A DNA stretch of 64,000 bases from Heligmosomoides polygyrus polygyrus (GCA_947396885.1 OX377202.1:24180001-24244000); one strand, 5' to 3'. Counted from the stretch's first letter, positions 30,028-41,769 are shown. Notes: generated by a model from the sequence alone, not told the origin. Numbers and translations are program-made.

Positions 30028-33000
30028 CCACGGATCTCCCTCGATAGAGAGCCTTCGGGCTCTCTTGTTAAGAGGGATCTCGGGCCGCTTGTCGCAGGGC
30101 CACGTGGCGCGTCCCCGGGTGGTGGATAGGGGAATTAAACGCGAAACAAATGCGACCGTGTACTGCCCAGAGACGCAGGTGGGATGCAGGGGATGGACTC
30201 CTTGCTCCTGCTGTGTCGGGTCGATGCGTTCCTTGTGCGTGGGAGCGGCATGTTCGTGCACAGTGTGCGTGGATGTGTCCGTGACTGTGCGGATTGTAAC
30301 TGTGTCGGCTCGGCCAAAAGCTTGCACTCGGTAGACTGGGAGTACATGTAAGGCGATTCGAGGCCGCCTTAAGTCTCGCCCCGTCCCTTCGGGCAGTCTG
30401 GCTGGCTGCCCGGAGTACCCCGCCCGCACGACAGAGCCTGACTAGCTACCCGTGTTGTATTCCAGTCAAACACAGCAGCACTAAAGGGCCTCATTCCCCT
30501 GACCCCGAAAGAGCCCCCATTTCTGCAGCGATGGGAAGGACGAGTACGGAGAGGCTGCTAAAATCTCAGGGCCTAACCAGGCTGCGCAAACTGAGAAGGA
30601 CTAGGATGACGATCTGTACTTACAACGCCCGCACGCTTGCGTCGGAAGCATCCGTCGAGGACCTGGTGATGCAAGCCAGGAAGATCAAGTACGACGTCAT
30701 CGGACTGACCGAGACGAGAAGACACCACCCCCTACACGCCGCCTACGACTCCGGAGAAGAACTGTTCCTCGGAACATGCGACAGCAGGGGAGTAGGCGGC
30801 GTTGGTGTCCTCGTCAACACGCACTTGGCCATGAACATCGATTCGTACGAGTCTCTGACTAGCCGAATCGGACGTCTGCGACTGAAGCGATGTGGCTCCG
30901 TGCCAGCCTTGACTGTGTTCAGCGCGTATGCCCCAACATCCGACTACGACGACGAAGACGTCGAGGCCTTCTACGTGGAGCTGGAGAAGTTCTATAAGGA
31001 AGATCACACCTTCTACAAGGTGATCGTCGGCGACTTCAACGCCAAGATCGGGCCACGAAGGTCGCCGGAAGAACTTCACATCGGAACCCACGGTTTGGAG
31101 TGGAACGAGCAAGGTGAAAGGCTGTCTGAGTTTATCATGTCGACCAAGACCATCCATGGAAACTCGCAGTTCCAGAAGCCTCCCTCCCCACGATGGACCT
31201 GGGAATCCCCCGGTGGCCAGTTCCACAACGAGATCGACCACATCATCTTCAATCGCAAGTATTGCCTGACCGATGTCTCCGTTGTCCCCAAGTTTTACAC
31301 GGGATCGGACCACCGCCTCCTTCGCGCGAGGTTCCGCTTTTCGCGTCAAGGAGAGAAGGCCGCGAAGTTCAAGAAGAGGAGTCCCAGAACGACCATCAAC
31401 TGGGACCTCTACACCTCTCTTGCCGGTCTTTGGGAAGATGCCGTCATGAACAACGTCGACGAGGAATACGACCGCTTCGTGCACCATCTCCACGATAGTG
31501 CTAAGGGAGCCGAGAGCTTGAAGACCACCAAGAGACGTCTGTCTCCGGAAACTCTCGAGCTGATACGACAGCGTGGAGCAGCACGAGCGTCAGGCAACTA
31601 CCAACTGACGTCCGAGCTTGCGAAGCTATGCAGAGAGGCGATAAAGGAGGATCTTAAGGAGAGAAGGGCGGAAGTGTTGGCTGAAGCTGCAGAGGCAGGG
31701 TTGAGCATCCGCAATGCCCGCCGGAACTTCGCCAACTTCAAGACCAAGATGACAGCTCTCCGACGTCCCGACGGAACCGTCACCTCTTCCAGGAGGACCA
31801 TGGAGAGGGTCATCCACGACTTCTACTCCGATCTCTTCGATAGCCACGTCCACCTGCCCCCATGCCATCTTCCGCAGGATGGATACGTCGTCCCCTCTGT
31901 TCTCTCTTCCGAGATCCGACACGCCATCTCGTCGGTGAAGAAACGTACAGCACCCGGTCCCGACAGGATCAGACCCGAACACCTGAAGAACCTCCCGCCA
32001 GCGCTCATCAACACCCTGGCGCGGCTCTTCACACGATACCTGTCGGAGTGCAAGGTTCCATCTCAGTGGAAGACCAGCAAGACCGTTTTGCTGTACAAGA
32101 AGGGAGACGTGCACGACATTGGCAACTATCGCCCGATCTGCCTGTTGTCCGTAGTCTACAAGCTGTTCACTCGAGTCATCCTGAATAGGATTAGTAGAAC
32201 GCTGGACGAAGGACAGCCATGCGAACAAGCAGGATTTCGGAGAGGATTCAGCACGATCGACCACATACACGCCATTACGAAGCTCATCGAAGTGTCGCGA
32301 GAGTACAAGCTGCCGCTGTGCCTTACGTTCATTGACCTGAAGAAGGCATTCGACTCCGTCGAGACTGAAGCGGTCATGGAAGCCCTGCTTACCCAGGGCG
32401 TTCCTACTCAGTACATCAGAGTTCTTCGAGAGTTGTACAGTGGATTCACGACCAAGATCTCACCATTCTACAACGACGTCGTCATTGACGTGAAGAGAGG
32501 GGTTCGACAAGGGGATACCATATCCCCGAAGCTCTTCAGCGCCACCCTCGAAAACGTCATGCGCGAACTAGAATGGGAAGACATGGGAGTGAAGGTCGAC
32601 GGCCGGCAACTGCACCATCTTCACTTCGCTGACGACATCGTGCTCATAACCCCGAGCATCAGTCAGGCGGAACGAATGCTGGCCGACTTCGATCGTGTAT
32701 GTGGAAGCGTTGGACTGCAGCTGAATCTTACGAAGACGATGTTCATGAAGAACGGATGGGTTTCTGATGCCCCATTCTCGCTCAACGGAACGAACATCTC
32801 CGAATGCTCCAGCTATGTGTATCTGGGTCGCGAAGTCAACATGGCCAACGACCTAGCACCAGAGCTGAGCAGGAGGAAACGAGCGGCTTGGGGAGCTTTC
32901 AAGAGCGTCGAAGAAGTCGCGAAGAAGACGAAGAACGTCCGACTCCGTGCCCACCTATTCGACTCCACTGTTCTTCCTGCCCTAACATACGCCTCAGAGA

Positions 33001-33455
33001 CCTGGGCTATACGAAAGCAGGATGAACACGCGATCAGCGTCGCGCAGCGTGGAATCGAGAGGACGATGCTCGGAGTGACACGACTCACGCAAGTGAGAGA
33101 AGGTCTCCGGAGTTCCGAGCTTCGCCGACGTTCGAAGATCAGAGACGCTGTCGCATGGGCCAAGTCGTCGAAAATTAGGTGGGCCGGCCACGTAATGCGA
33201 TTCGCAGACACCCGCTGGACGAGAGCCGTCACAGATTGGATTCCGCGGGATGTCAAAAGAACACCAGGACGCCCACCAACGCGTTGGTCGGACTTCTTCG
33301 TGAAAGCCCTGAACGACCGATATGACGCTCGTCGTGTCCCTCGAGCGAGGAGGATCCATTGGACCACTCTGGCACGCGACAGGGACGAATGGAGACGCTG
33401 CTGGCGCCCGCTCGAGCAAGTCGATGATCAACGGGACGACAGGTGATACAGGTGA
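30028..33455 (+). mobile_element. intact RTE-type non-LTR retrotransposon
   Basis: 3428 bp between perfect 13-bp duplications (30015-30027, 33456-33468). A GC-rich leader of about 500 bp precedes a single uninterrupted ORF. The 3' UTR is only nine bases, ending in a second copy of the AGGTGATAC motif, which fits the tiny repeat-tailed 3' ends of RTE elements. It is visibly more GC-rich than its surroundings. Confidence 0.9.
30531..33446 (+). CDS. LINE polyprotein: AP endonuclease and reverse transcriptase, intact
   Basis: 971 aa with no stop or frameshift. The N-terminal APE-like endonuclease has [29 protein letters not shown] (GDFN at about 167-170) and SDHRLLRA (His about 261). Such domains nick target DNA. 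A linker of about 190 aa precedes the reverse transcriptase: [78 protein letters not shown] and the catalytic FADD at 699-702. The C-terminal thumb region includes SYVYLG and RWAGHVMRF. The start at 30531 is the first ATG; a second in-frame ATG at 30606 precedes TICTYN. With all catalytic motifs kept and a perfect flanking duplication, this copy looks recently inserted and may be autonomous. Product site: RNP and nucleus, by family knowledge. Confidence 0.92.
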   Translation: MGRTSTERLLKSQGLTRLRKLRRTRMTICTYNARTLASEASVEDLVMQARKIKYDVIGLTETRRHHPLHAAYDSGEELFLGTCDSRGVGGVGVLVNTHLAMNIDSYESLTSRIGRLRLKRCGSVPALTVFSAYAPTSDYDDEDVEAFYVELEKFYKEDHTFYKVIVGDFNAKIGPRRSPEELHIGTHGLEWNEQGERLSEFIMSTKTIHGNSQFQKPPSPRWTWESPGGQFHNEIDHIIFNRKYCLTDVSVVPKFYTGSDHRLLRARFRFSRQGEKAAKFKKRSPRTTINWDLYTSLAGLWEDAVMNNVDEEYDRFVHHLHDSAKGAESLKTTKRRLSPETLELIRQRGAARASGNYQLTSELAKLCREAIKEDLKERRAEVLAEAAEAGLSIRNARRNFANFKTKMTALRRPDGTVTSSRRTMERVIHDFYSDLFDSHVHLPPCHLPQDGYVVPSVLSSEIRHAISSVKKRTAPGPDRIRPEHLKNLPPALINTLARLFTRYLSECKVPSQWKTSKTVLLYKKGDVHDIGNYRPICLLSVVYKLFTRVILNRISRTLDEGQPCEQAGFRRGFSTIDHIHAITKLIEVSREYKLPLCLTFIDLKKAFDSVETEAVMEALLTQGVPTQYIRVLRELYSGFTTKISPFYNDVVIDVKRGVRQGDTISPKLFSATLENVMRELEWEDMGVKVDGRQLHHLHFADDIVLITPSISQAERMLADFDRVCGSVGLQLNLTKTMFMKNGWVSDAPFSLNGTNISECSSYVYLGREVNMANDLAPELSRRKRAAWGAFKSVEEVAKKTKNVRLRAHLFDSTVLPALTYASETWAIRKQDEHAISVAQRGIERTMLGVTRLTQVREGLRSSELRRRSKIRDAVAWAKSSKIRWAGHVMRFADTRWTRAVTDWIPRDVKRTPGRPPTRWSDFFVKALNDRYDARRVPRARRIHWTTLARDRDEWRRCWRPLEQVDDQRDDR

Positions 33456-33544
33456 TACCGCCGAAAACATTGTACTTCTTCGAAAAGCTGGTGGAAATGT
33501 CCACCTAAAGACCTTAAGCAAATGCCCTATCTGAGCCACTGCGT

Positions 33545-33655
33545 CAAGTGACAAGACAGACAAGTCTGGTACCAACTCACAGAGCCGGAGGAATGGAAGA
33601 TTTGGAAAAACTGAAACTCGTACCAAGAAACTGGTATCGGGTGCAGCACGCAGCA
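33545..33655 (-). mobile_element. SINE internal fragment
   Basis: The inverse strand shows TGCACCCGATACCAGTTTCT, CTTCCATTCCTCCGGC and GGTACCAGACTTGTCTG in SINE order, without head or 3' block. It lies about 75 bp beyond the intact LINE and about 90 bp before a full SINE in the other orientation. Confidence 0.65.
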
Positions 33656-33729
33656 GCCAACACCTTCGTCTTCTTTACCCTTATTTTTTATTATTTATAT
33701 TAATATGGTAGTAGCTAAACTAAACTAAA

Positions 33730-33744
33730 TATGGTAGCAGCTGG
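33730..33744. repeat. 15-bp SINE target-site duplication
   Basis: TATGGTAGCAGCTGG recurs exactly at 34038-34052, bracketing the SINE. Confidence 0.9.
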
Positions 33745-34037
33745 CGTGTGGAGCGCAGTTGGAGGAGGTGCCGACTATCGCTTGCACCCGATACCAGGTT
33801 CCTTGTTCGGATTTCCCGCCCAGGCCAACCAAGTTTTCCATCCCTCCGTGGTCGGTGAATTGGTACCAGACTTGTCTGGGAAGGATAGAGCGCTGACTTT
33901 TTCATCGGCTGGCCACCGCAAGTCATTACATGGCCAAATACGCATTCAACTCGCCTCCACGACATGCCGTAGAAGTAGAATGCCTGGCGCATCCCAAAGG
34001 GGATTGAATAACGCCGTCCTTTATCCTTTATCCTTTT
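33745..34037 (+). mobile_element. tRNA-derived SINE, full length with target duplication
   Basis: This is the reference copy, 293 bp. The tRNA-like head has an A-box-like GAGCGCAGTTGGAGGAGG and a B-box-like TTGTTCGGATTTCC. The family-specific body has GCCAACCAAGTTTTCCATCC, GGTACCAGACTTGTCTGGGA and GGCCACCGCAAGTCATTACA. The 3' block is CGCCTCCACGACATGCCGTA, then AAGTAGAATG and AAAGGGGATTGAATAACGCC, ending in repeated TTTATCC. The perfect 15-bp flanking duplication shows target-primed retroposition. It has no ORF of its own; it would be transcribed by RNA polymerase III and moved by a LINE, by family knowledge. Confidence 0.9.
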
Positions 34038-34052
34038 TATGGTAGCAGCTGG

Positions 34053-35030
34053 GAGAGCGCATTGAACGAGTTCGTATGCACGGTAACTCGTAACTAACTT
34101 CTAGCTCAATAATTCAGAAAAAGCGTTTTGTGTTTCAAATGTTCCGATCAACTTTTCGAAGACGCTTATGGATCAGAATGATTTTTGGTTGTTTTCTGAG
34201 TAGTTGCTGTTGGCTGGAAAATATTATTCATGTGTTTCTCTATATTCGGTGAGGCTCTTTTACTTACAAACGAGTGGGCATGGCCTGTTCCGATAATGGG
34301 AACTCGCGTTTCTGCTGTGTTGTTCGTTCGTCTGAATGCTGTCATTCGTCGAATTACTAAAAGAGCCTCTAAGTGCTAGGCTTAATGGGCCTTCAGCCTA
34401 AAACGGCCCTCGAATTCTCTGTTGACGGACACGTTTACGAGCCGTCCGGTCGGGACGCGCATTCATCAACAATTATCCGGACTGCATCCGGCCGATATGC
34501 CAGGCCACTGTCATAGCAGTCCGCCACTTTCGTGTCCCGTGCACGACACCCTGTCAGGTTTCTATTCTAATCGGGCATGGCCCTGCTTCGTAGTTGGCCT
34601 CCATTCTCGGATTAGTTGCCTTGGATGCATTACTCTTACTCCTTGGCAGAACTATGCGCGCAATTTCTCTCACAGTGCAAGGCAGTGGAAGTCGTAATGA
34701 AGTCGATAAAGCTATTCATTCCAACACGAATTCTATCCATATGGGAGAAACTATTATGCCGGAGGTGGCAGCTGTGCTCACAGCCGCGGGAGTATCTTTA
34801 CTTACGATTTTAAGTTAAAATGGAGTTTTGTCTGTTCATGATGAAAACGAGTGACTAAATTTTACCGATGTTCGTTAATTAAATGCCTCGTGCTCCTTGA
34901 CAAGCTCAAAACGTTTTATTTCCAAGCATGTGTTTTACCGAAGGAGTCCACTTATCTCCGGAGTACTACAACATCTTACTTTGAAGCACGAAGAATCCAG
35001 GTGCGACTATCGCTAAATATCGGAATCGGT
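34053..35030. other. non-coding, nothing recognised
   Basis: Short frames only, including 34422-34697 plus, without splice signals or motifs. Confidence 0.35.
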
Positions 35031-35263
35031 GGTTGTTTGTTAGAGTTGATTTACCCACACGAGATTGAAAAATACTTTTGTTGGCCGACGTTTCGGCAAA
35101 GGGCAACGTGGTACAACCTCAAGTGCCGACTGCCTAGCTAGTGGGCTCTTCAACCATCCTGTCTGTGGGTCCACGTAAGACCCGTGAAGTGACGATTTTG
35201 CCACTTCAGTCCATAAAACGATTTATCAATCTCGGGTGGCTAAATCAACTTCAACAAACAAGC
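35031..35263. mobile_element. MITE with ~45-bp TIRs
   Basis: TTGTTTGTTAGAGTTGATTT followed by ACCCACACGAGATTGA at the left is matched, inverted, at the right by TTGTTTGTTGAAGTTGATTT and AGCCACCCGAGATTGA. It is about 233 bp with no coding capacity. The superfamily is unclear because no target duplication was resolved. Confidence 0.65.
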
Positions 35264-35751
35264 ACACTACTGCTTTTCACATAAGAAATTTAAAGCTTTT
35301 CGCTGCCAGATTAAAGTCGTTCTTGGATGAGCAGGATGAGAAGGAAAAGAAAAACAAATGGGAGAACAATTAAAGACCTTACGATTCGTGCCTATAAACG
35401 CTAAAAATAACTTCAGGAAGGAATTAGTCCCAACTGGTAAGAAGTGGTCCTTGAAATAGAGGGCTAAAGACAAAGGCTTTGTTGTATTGCTGTTGCTGGC
35501 CACCACAAGACCTTTGGGAGCACAAAATGCACAACAGCTGGAAGTCACCCCATTTCGCTAACCGACGACGGCTAACACACGCGAACAGTGAGAAACGAAT
35601 CTCTCTAAACGAACCGAGGGGAATCACCCCTCTTTGAACTGTCAGCACTGGCGGAGAATGAAGTTTCAACTAAACGCAATCGTTTTGATTAGTGACTACA
35701 TAACATTGAGTCTCTAGCGATTTTTTCCTAAGCCTCATTTGCACAACTGGG

Positions 35752-35910
35752 ATCGGATTCATCAACGACTTACATAGCTTTAACAGAGAAATCACAGCGG
35801 AAAACACAGATAACGCAGATAACTCTCACCATATCGCTTCATAAGCCGCGTTATCTGAGTTTTTCGTTGTGAATTCTCTGTTAAAGCTATGCAAGTCGTT
35901 GATGATCCGA
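35752..35910. repeat. foldback element with ~63-bp arms
   Basis: Arms 35752-35817 and 35848-35910 share ATCAACGACTTACATAGCTT / AACAGAGAA and AGATAACGC in inverted order with a few mismatches, around a loop of about 30 nt. Confidence 0.75.
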
Positions 35911-36553
35911 CCCCGGAAGTCATTGTTAGCGGATGAGTATACGCAGCTTCTATGTACTTGGTCCTCATATCAATTGAGACCATAATTATCCAAACGTGTA
36001 GGAAGGACAGAAAAATTCTGTAAAAGAAAAAAAAGCTTTTAAGTTTGGACAGTGTAATTAGCAACGGTTCCGTACTTTTTGCGTTTTTCAGGGACTATAG
36101 TCTAAGTCGTTAGGGGGTTATAGTCCTACATCAAAGGGAATCGTCACGTAATATAAGGAAGAAGAATGAAGGAAATAATGACATAAAGCCTGTCTCACCT
36201 ATGTACAGCAACTACAGCAGCAATGCGTAGTGTTTCTACTGTCTTACCTGTTTTTACGTTTTCTTCTCCTTTCTTCTGTGCGTGACTTTCTGTTTAGATT
36301 CGCTCATTTCAAATAACATTTAAAATTTTCGCGGCACTGTTTCCGTTTCGCAGCTGCTTTCTTAGTCAGTTTCCTGCAGGTATAATATGTGTGTTATGGG
36401 CGATGGCATATGGGTGTCGAAGCATGATGGATTACGCTCTTATATGGAACAGCACGAGACACACGACGACTTCTTGCCATTTCCGTTTGCTTCCCAGAGC
36501 GAGAATCCGACTGCTGCTTGTCAGCTAATGTTATTTCTCTCATTCTATTAATA
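35911..36553. other. non-coding, nothing recognised
   Basis: No frame or repeat of interest before the mariner. Confidence 0.4.
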
Positions 36554-37815
36554 TTAGGTTGGAAAAAAAGTCTTTTCATTTTTTTCAAAGATTTATTACT
36601 TCACAACTACAAAGTCAAATCAATTAAGATAAACTCTATTTTGTTCTACTACACTTCTCCAAAGACGTGGTAATTTTTCTAATTCCTCTCTCGTAAAAGA
36701 CTGCAGTTCTGAAGTCGAATCACCGCTGAATCCAATTTTTGAGGTCCCCGTCCGTTTCAAAATATTTCTCTCCAATTTCTTGCTTGAGAGCGTGGAAGAA
36801 ATAGCATACGGGAGGGCCGAGGTCAGGGCTATACGGTGGATGTGGCATTACCTCCCAGCCCAGCTTCTTTATTGTTTCTCTTGTGAGTCTTGCAGCATGT
36901 CGCTTTGCGTTGTCATGCAGGATCATCACCTTCGACTTCTCAGGCCTCTTTTCTTGGAAAGCTGCGGCGACTTTGTAGAGTTGGCCACTGTATGTGGCAG
37001 CAGTAAGTGTCTCTCCACTTCTGAGAGTTTGCCGATAAATCACTCCTCTGATATCCAGCAAACACTCAAGAGAATCTTCCGTTCGTGAATATTGGGCTTG
37101 AGATCAGACTTAGGGCTCTCTCCCTTTTGTACCCATTGCCTTTTCCTCGGAAGTTGGCAAACAGAACCCAGGACTCTTCGCCTGTCACAATCCGCGGAAG
37201 AAACGATTTTCTTCCTTATCTGGACAGAAGAGAAGCAGCGATGGAGAGCCGTCGACCTTTCTGAGTGTCTGACAGGGCATGTGGAATCCAAGCTCCAAAT
37301 TTCCATGAAAGCCAAGATTCTTCAGATGGATCCCCACTATCCTATGAGACACTTCGAGCTTCTCTGCCAGCTGACGTGTCGTCTGCCAACTATCGGTACG
37401 AAGAAGATGGTGTAGTTCACTGTCGTCCAATCCAGTTGGCCTTCCTGACCATGCTTTGCCCTCAGTGAATAATTTCCCTTTAAAGACTTTCCGAACCACT
37501 CATAACAGGCGCGATGAGTAGTAGATCCCAAGCCATAAATGTGGTTAATTTGGTCTGTTGCCTGACGTACTGTGGATTCTTTAATGAATTCTTGAAGAAT
37601 GCCGTGCTGAAAACGGCCATGAGGTAGATCTGGCATTGAGTTCGGAAGATTGGATGGATAACGAATTACAAGAAGAGTCTTAACCTGTGTCTGCGTGCGA
37701 ACGGTAGACAAGTGTGATAGGATTACGAAATCAGCAATCAACATTGGCTAGTGCGTTTACAAGGGGAAGGGTAAAAAAAATTTCGAAGTGTGAAGAGACT
37801 TTTTTTCCAACCTAA
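36554..37815 (-). mobile_element. mariner element, hookworm bandit/Hsmar1-like
   Basis: 1262 bp between TA dinucleotides (36552-36553, 37816-37817). The TIRs TTAGGTTGGAAAAAAAGTCT are identical for 20 bp, and 25 of the first 26 positions agree. The transposase reads on the minus strand. Confidence 0.9.
36660..37744 (-). pseudogene. mariner transposase pseudogene (bandit-like)
   Basis: Fragments in alternating frames cover the protein in order: RFQHGILQEFIKESTVRQAT and IYGLGSTTHRACYEWFGK (N-terminal helix-turn-helix), GRPTGLDDSELHHLLRTDSW and RQLAEKLEVSHRIVGIHLK (second helix-turn-helix), then GVIYRQTLRSGETLTAATYS, MILHDNAKRHAA and HPPYSPDLGPPVCYFFHALK. The second catalytic Asp (HDN) is present. 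The third, normally in a P-S-D-Y context, reads P-P-V-C-Y, so it is lost. Similarity to the hookworm mariner bandit and human Hsmar1 is from family knowledge. At least three frameshifts make it inactive, although the near-identical TIRs could still be moved in trans. Confidence 0.8.
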
Positions 37816-37817
37816 TA

Positions 37818-38512
37818 GAATGCTCTTCGAGGTGTGCTACTTATTCCTCATTACCTGATAGTTGCGAGTGGTTCTCAATTTTCCATCACTTTAAATCAAC
37901 CATATTCTCGACAGATGGCAGCTTCTTGATGTATCCGTTCAAAAACGCTTCCATGGCATCATCTGGAGGAAAAATTATCACACCTTCTCGAATTTTCTTT
38001 ATTCCTATGCTGTCTAATAGTCAACAAGGCACTACTGCCGGTCAACATTTTCAGTCTTTTCTCGTTTTCCAAGAGCGATCATCTGCAATTTCGATTCGCT
38101 TCTGTTACGTCGGGGTTCTAACCCGTCGGCTGCGAGTTACTTGTATACCATGAACCGTTTCCGAATCTCTTAGCCAGACTTCAAGAAAGAGGTACGTGCT
38201 TGGGTGTCCGCGAATAGTCTGCTGATACATACCATTTTCACTTCAAATTGGGTACTTCTCAATTCAAATCGGACTCTTTTCTCATCGAATTGAACACTCA
38301 ACTGAACAAACCTAATCCCCCTGAAATCAAAGTGAAAGACTTTAAAATCGAAATGAGCTTTTTACAGGGTAACTGTAGACTCCTTACGATAAATGGAATA
38401 ATCCTTTGCGAAAAAATTAGGTTTAACATGCTTTGAATTTTTAAACTCAGTTGCGTAATGTGTGCAATAATTTTGTACAATTTTTATTTTTTGAGAAAAA
38501 TAATAAACTAAC
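37818..38512. other. non-coding, nothing recognised
   Basis: No supported feature. Confidence 0.4.
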
Positions 38513-38528
38513 TTTATTTTAAAACACA

Positions 38529-38787
38529 TCAGGCAGCAATAATTCTATGCACTAAACGATGAGATTGCGCCATGTACTCTAAGAGCTCGTTAAGATTTTC
38601 ATTTGTTGGATAGTATAAATGTCGCCTACATGAAGCATCCAAATGAGGATATGGGTTCTTTTCAATTGTTTTGTTATAAGCCTTCGTTTCCCCTTGAAGA
38701 TCACAGGCCAAGAGCAGAACACACGACGTGCTCAACCACAGTGAGTAAACAGTTAAAATTTTGATACGTAAGGCAAACGGGAAGCAC
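38529..38787 (-). CDS. possible 3' exon of a small secreted protein
   Basis: A minus-strand frame ends TGA at 38529, with AATAAA only 11 nt further on (38513-38518 on the plus strand). It could begin after the acceptor TAGTCTGCAG at 38788-38797. The first part is hydrophobic (LTVYSLWLSTSCVLLLACD, signal-like). The rest is polar with one Cys and an amphipathic helix (YYPTNENLNELLEYMAQSHR) ending in VHRIIAA. No ATG is available in this exon, so an upstream exon would be needed. The helix loosely recalls NPY-type peptides, but without the C-terminal RxRF/Y-amide, so I give no family. Confidence 0.33.
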
Positions 38788-38813
38788 CTGCAGACTAGAA
38801 CACGGCAGAGCAC

Positions 38814-40864
38814 CTAGATTCGCTGATATTTTCAAACGTTGCAGTAATAACTTTCAAATGTTTTTGAGGTTTTTAGTTACCATCAATAAGGGTTTATTTA
38901 TTTATTTATGTACATGGTGAACCATCAGATAAATAAATATCAAATGAGGTTATCAAACAGCATTTAAAACAACAGTGAACCAAACAATTAAAGTTATCAA
39001 CACGGGATAAACTAGGGAGCGTTCCTTTGATAGCCAATAGATTTCCAACCGCCTTGGAATCACATTTATTTGATTGTTGAAAAACTTTTATAATGAAAAT
39101 AGAAATTAAAATAAGAATAAAGTAAATAATAGAATCAAATTGCGAGAGGCCTCGTGTGTAGACGCAGTTTAGTAACCGCATCTCCAGTACCACAGCTTAC
39201 TTTAACTTCCAGTTAAAAGCCGCCATTTTAGCACATCTTTATAACTTTCTTGTAATTGTAATAAAGCCGCCAGATCTTAGTCTACCCGCTACATTAGCAT
39301 ATACTCTGCCTCAATTTTTGTACAGTACGAAGCTCTAGGGAGTTCATTTCTAACGTTTCGACCGTTTGTCAGGTTCGGAGGTCGAAAAATAGTTACTGGA
39401 TTCAAAATTTGCTTGCCACCCAAACAGTCGTCTTCCCAGCTCTGAGTTGTCGACTATCACTTGACGTGAAAAGCGAAGAAACTCAGTGCATGAAAGATGG
39501 TCTTTCCGTTGATCCACCGCCAACAGAGCAATAACCTCCAAAGCTTCCGGCAGAGTCCTTGAAATGTTTCGGGTATGCACTGGGGAGCGCGTTGACACTT
39601 TCTCTCCTTCCTATCCTGATGACGGCTTGCTGTAGAAGGTTATTTCTGTTCATACCATTGCCGATGTTAAGACTCAATCTGGTAAAGGATTCTATCTTTT
39701 TACCAGGTGAGGTGAAAGGCCAAGCATTTTATGGTCGCTATGAAAGTCTAGAACAGGCCAAACTCTCAATATTTTTGTCGCAAATATGTAGTTATAATGT
39801 TCTCATGCCACATAAACTTACAACCTTCAAGGATATTTGTATTCTACTGAGGACAAGACTTCATCATAAGCCAGGCACAGAGGTTCGAACTTCGGCATGA
39901 GTCTAAGATTTTCTATGGCCAATCAACGGACTGCTGAAGCGCATATTCATAGTTTTCTCAGAAGCATAGTCAAAGCGCTTCCGCCTTAGGTGAGATGCAA
40001 CGTGGAACGAGTTTAACTCGATTTAATTTATTAGTATTGTTTTATTCTACATTTTTGGAGGCCTGAAATTAAATATGATCCAAAGGTGGTTGGAAGTCTT
40101 TTGACAGGGATAAACCGCAATTGATGGAACCTCAAAAAGCCTTTAAAAATGTAAACAACACAACAGTAGTAAGATTATATGGAAACCCTAGTCCACACGT
40201 AGTCGATCTCGTGGTTCAAAAAACCTCCAAAAGAGGCTAACATAACCAACATCACTGTCTGCTGCTCTATGTATATTCAAAAATCGTTTAAGGCCGATTC
40301 TATCCCATTGTGCCAGTTCAGGAATCTTTCCCCTTTACCTAGACACATACGAAGAACGCCATCAGGGGTAGAGATGGTTGTAGCCGTCCTCCATCCGGTG
40401 TCAGTAATCTCCATCAGCGCTTCCGCTCGGTTGTGTTTCCGTTGGATGTCTACTTGCCTAATCGGTGGCTCGTTCGGAAACATTCACTATTTTTGCTTTC
40501 CACGGCAACATTTTTCCTTTACTAGAACCATAGAACTAGAACGGCGATATCTCATAGAGCCATTTTGGCTAGAATCACATGGTATTGATAACCTTCGCCG
40601 AAAGCCTAGTAAACATGATTTACATTCGGTTCTAGGTATACCTGTAAAATGAAGCTGGATATTTGTTCTTTATTTATGCTGCCTAGAGGAAATAAGAAGT
40701 CGTTGAACGGTGAAAGACATGGTACAATAATTGTTACTGCTATTGTTTTATTACGATTGCATGAGGCAATACGTTAGAAAACAAACACAGAACCAATCAC
40801 AAAAAAGAGCACAGGGGTGAATACATACAAACAATGAGGCAATATTTACAAACAATCATACTAT
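38814..40864. other. non-coding with simple repeat and unassigned frames
   Basis: A TTTA simple run lies at 38889-38907. Overlapping minus frames at 39350-39677 (ending PDKRSKR) look like an old element but were not identified. A plus frame at 40269-40652 is unrecognised. Confidence 0.3.
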
Positions 40865-41769
40865 TCAACCAATTTCAGATCTGAGCAACAAACGTCCAAC
40901 CGGGCTTCTGAATTGTCTCGTTGTTAGGGGAAACTGAAGGTGCTTAGAGAATTTCAGATATAAACTACCTGCCCTATAAGTGAAAGACATTGCTCGTAAA
41001 TTGGTTCTTGGCCGAGGTAGCTGTAGCTTCGCGGAGTCAACTCTTGTGTGCGAAGTCTTCATTCTAAAGAATCGACAAGGCCCAGAATCGGTGGTAAAGT
41101 ATAACATCTTGTGTACAAGACAGATGTCAAAAACTCTGGGGCGAGAATCTAGGGATGGTAGTCCGAAATATTTATTTATGATTGGTGCCTTCGGTACACG
41201 TGAATATACGAAACTCCCTATTCTAAGAAGAAGATTCTTGGTGAAGTTGTTCCGTACTGTCTCTATAGTATAGATGTCCTTTTCCTTATGCGGGGCAAAT
41301 ACGGACACATTTGATTCAACAAGGAGACGTACATATATAAGTCTTGTAACCCTAAGGGGAACCGATTTATTCCTGGTGACTAATGCCTTAAAGATGTAAT
41401 ATGTTCGTAACATAGCCGTGTTACATATAGCACGTATATGCCTTCCAAAGTCTAGGCTATTGCTATAACAAAAACCCAACTCCTTGACAGAGTCCACTTC
41501 GCGTAAAGCACATCCTTCAATGTCGTACCTTTAAGAGAGGTTTCCATTCCAGAACAAAGATGTAAGACTACAGTCTTTTGAGGAGATAGCGGCAACTGCC
41601 ACCTTCTCGCCCACTCAACCATCAAATCTATTGCATTTCGAAACACACATACATCCTCTGAGCCTGCAATACTTTTATTAATCTTGACCTCATCAGCATA
41701 CACCTTTGTGATGACGTTGTTCTGCTGCATAACATCAGGAATCTCTGCGGTGAAGATGTTGAAAACCAA
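40865..41769 (-). pseudogene. CR1/Jockey-type LINE fragment, 5'-truncated RT
   Basis: Minus-strand frames 41452-41769 and 40865-41497 join with one frameshift and give the end of a reverse transcriptase: KVYADEVKI, then VEWARRWQLPLSPQKTVVLH, VKELGF, LRTYYIFKALVTRN, NFTKNLLLRIG and NKYFGLPSL. The catalytic YADD is YADE here, so even the retained palm domain would be impaired. The N-terminal endonuclease and most of the RT are absent, as usual for 5'-truncated LINEs. It differs in sequence from the three RTE-type elements. Confidence 0.8.

Noticed and set aside
30732..32270. Minus-strand ORFs of 253 and 214 aa
   Set aside because: Antisense shadows of the intact LINE ORF; high GC removes stops. 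No motifs of their own.
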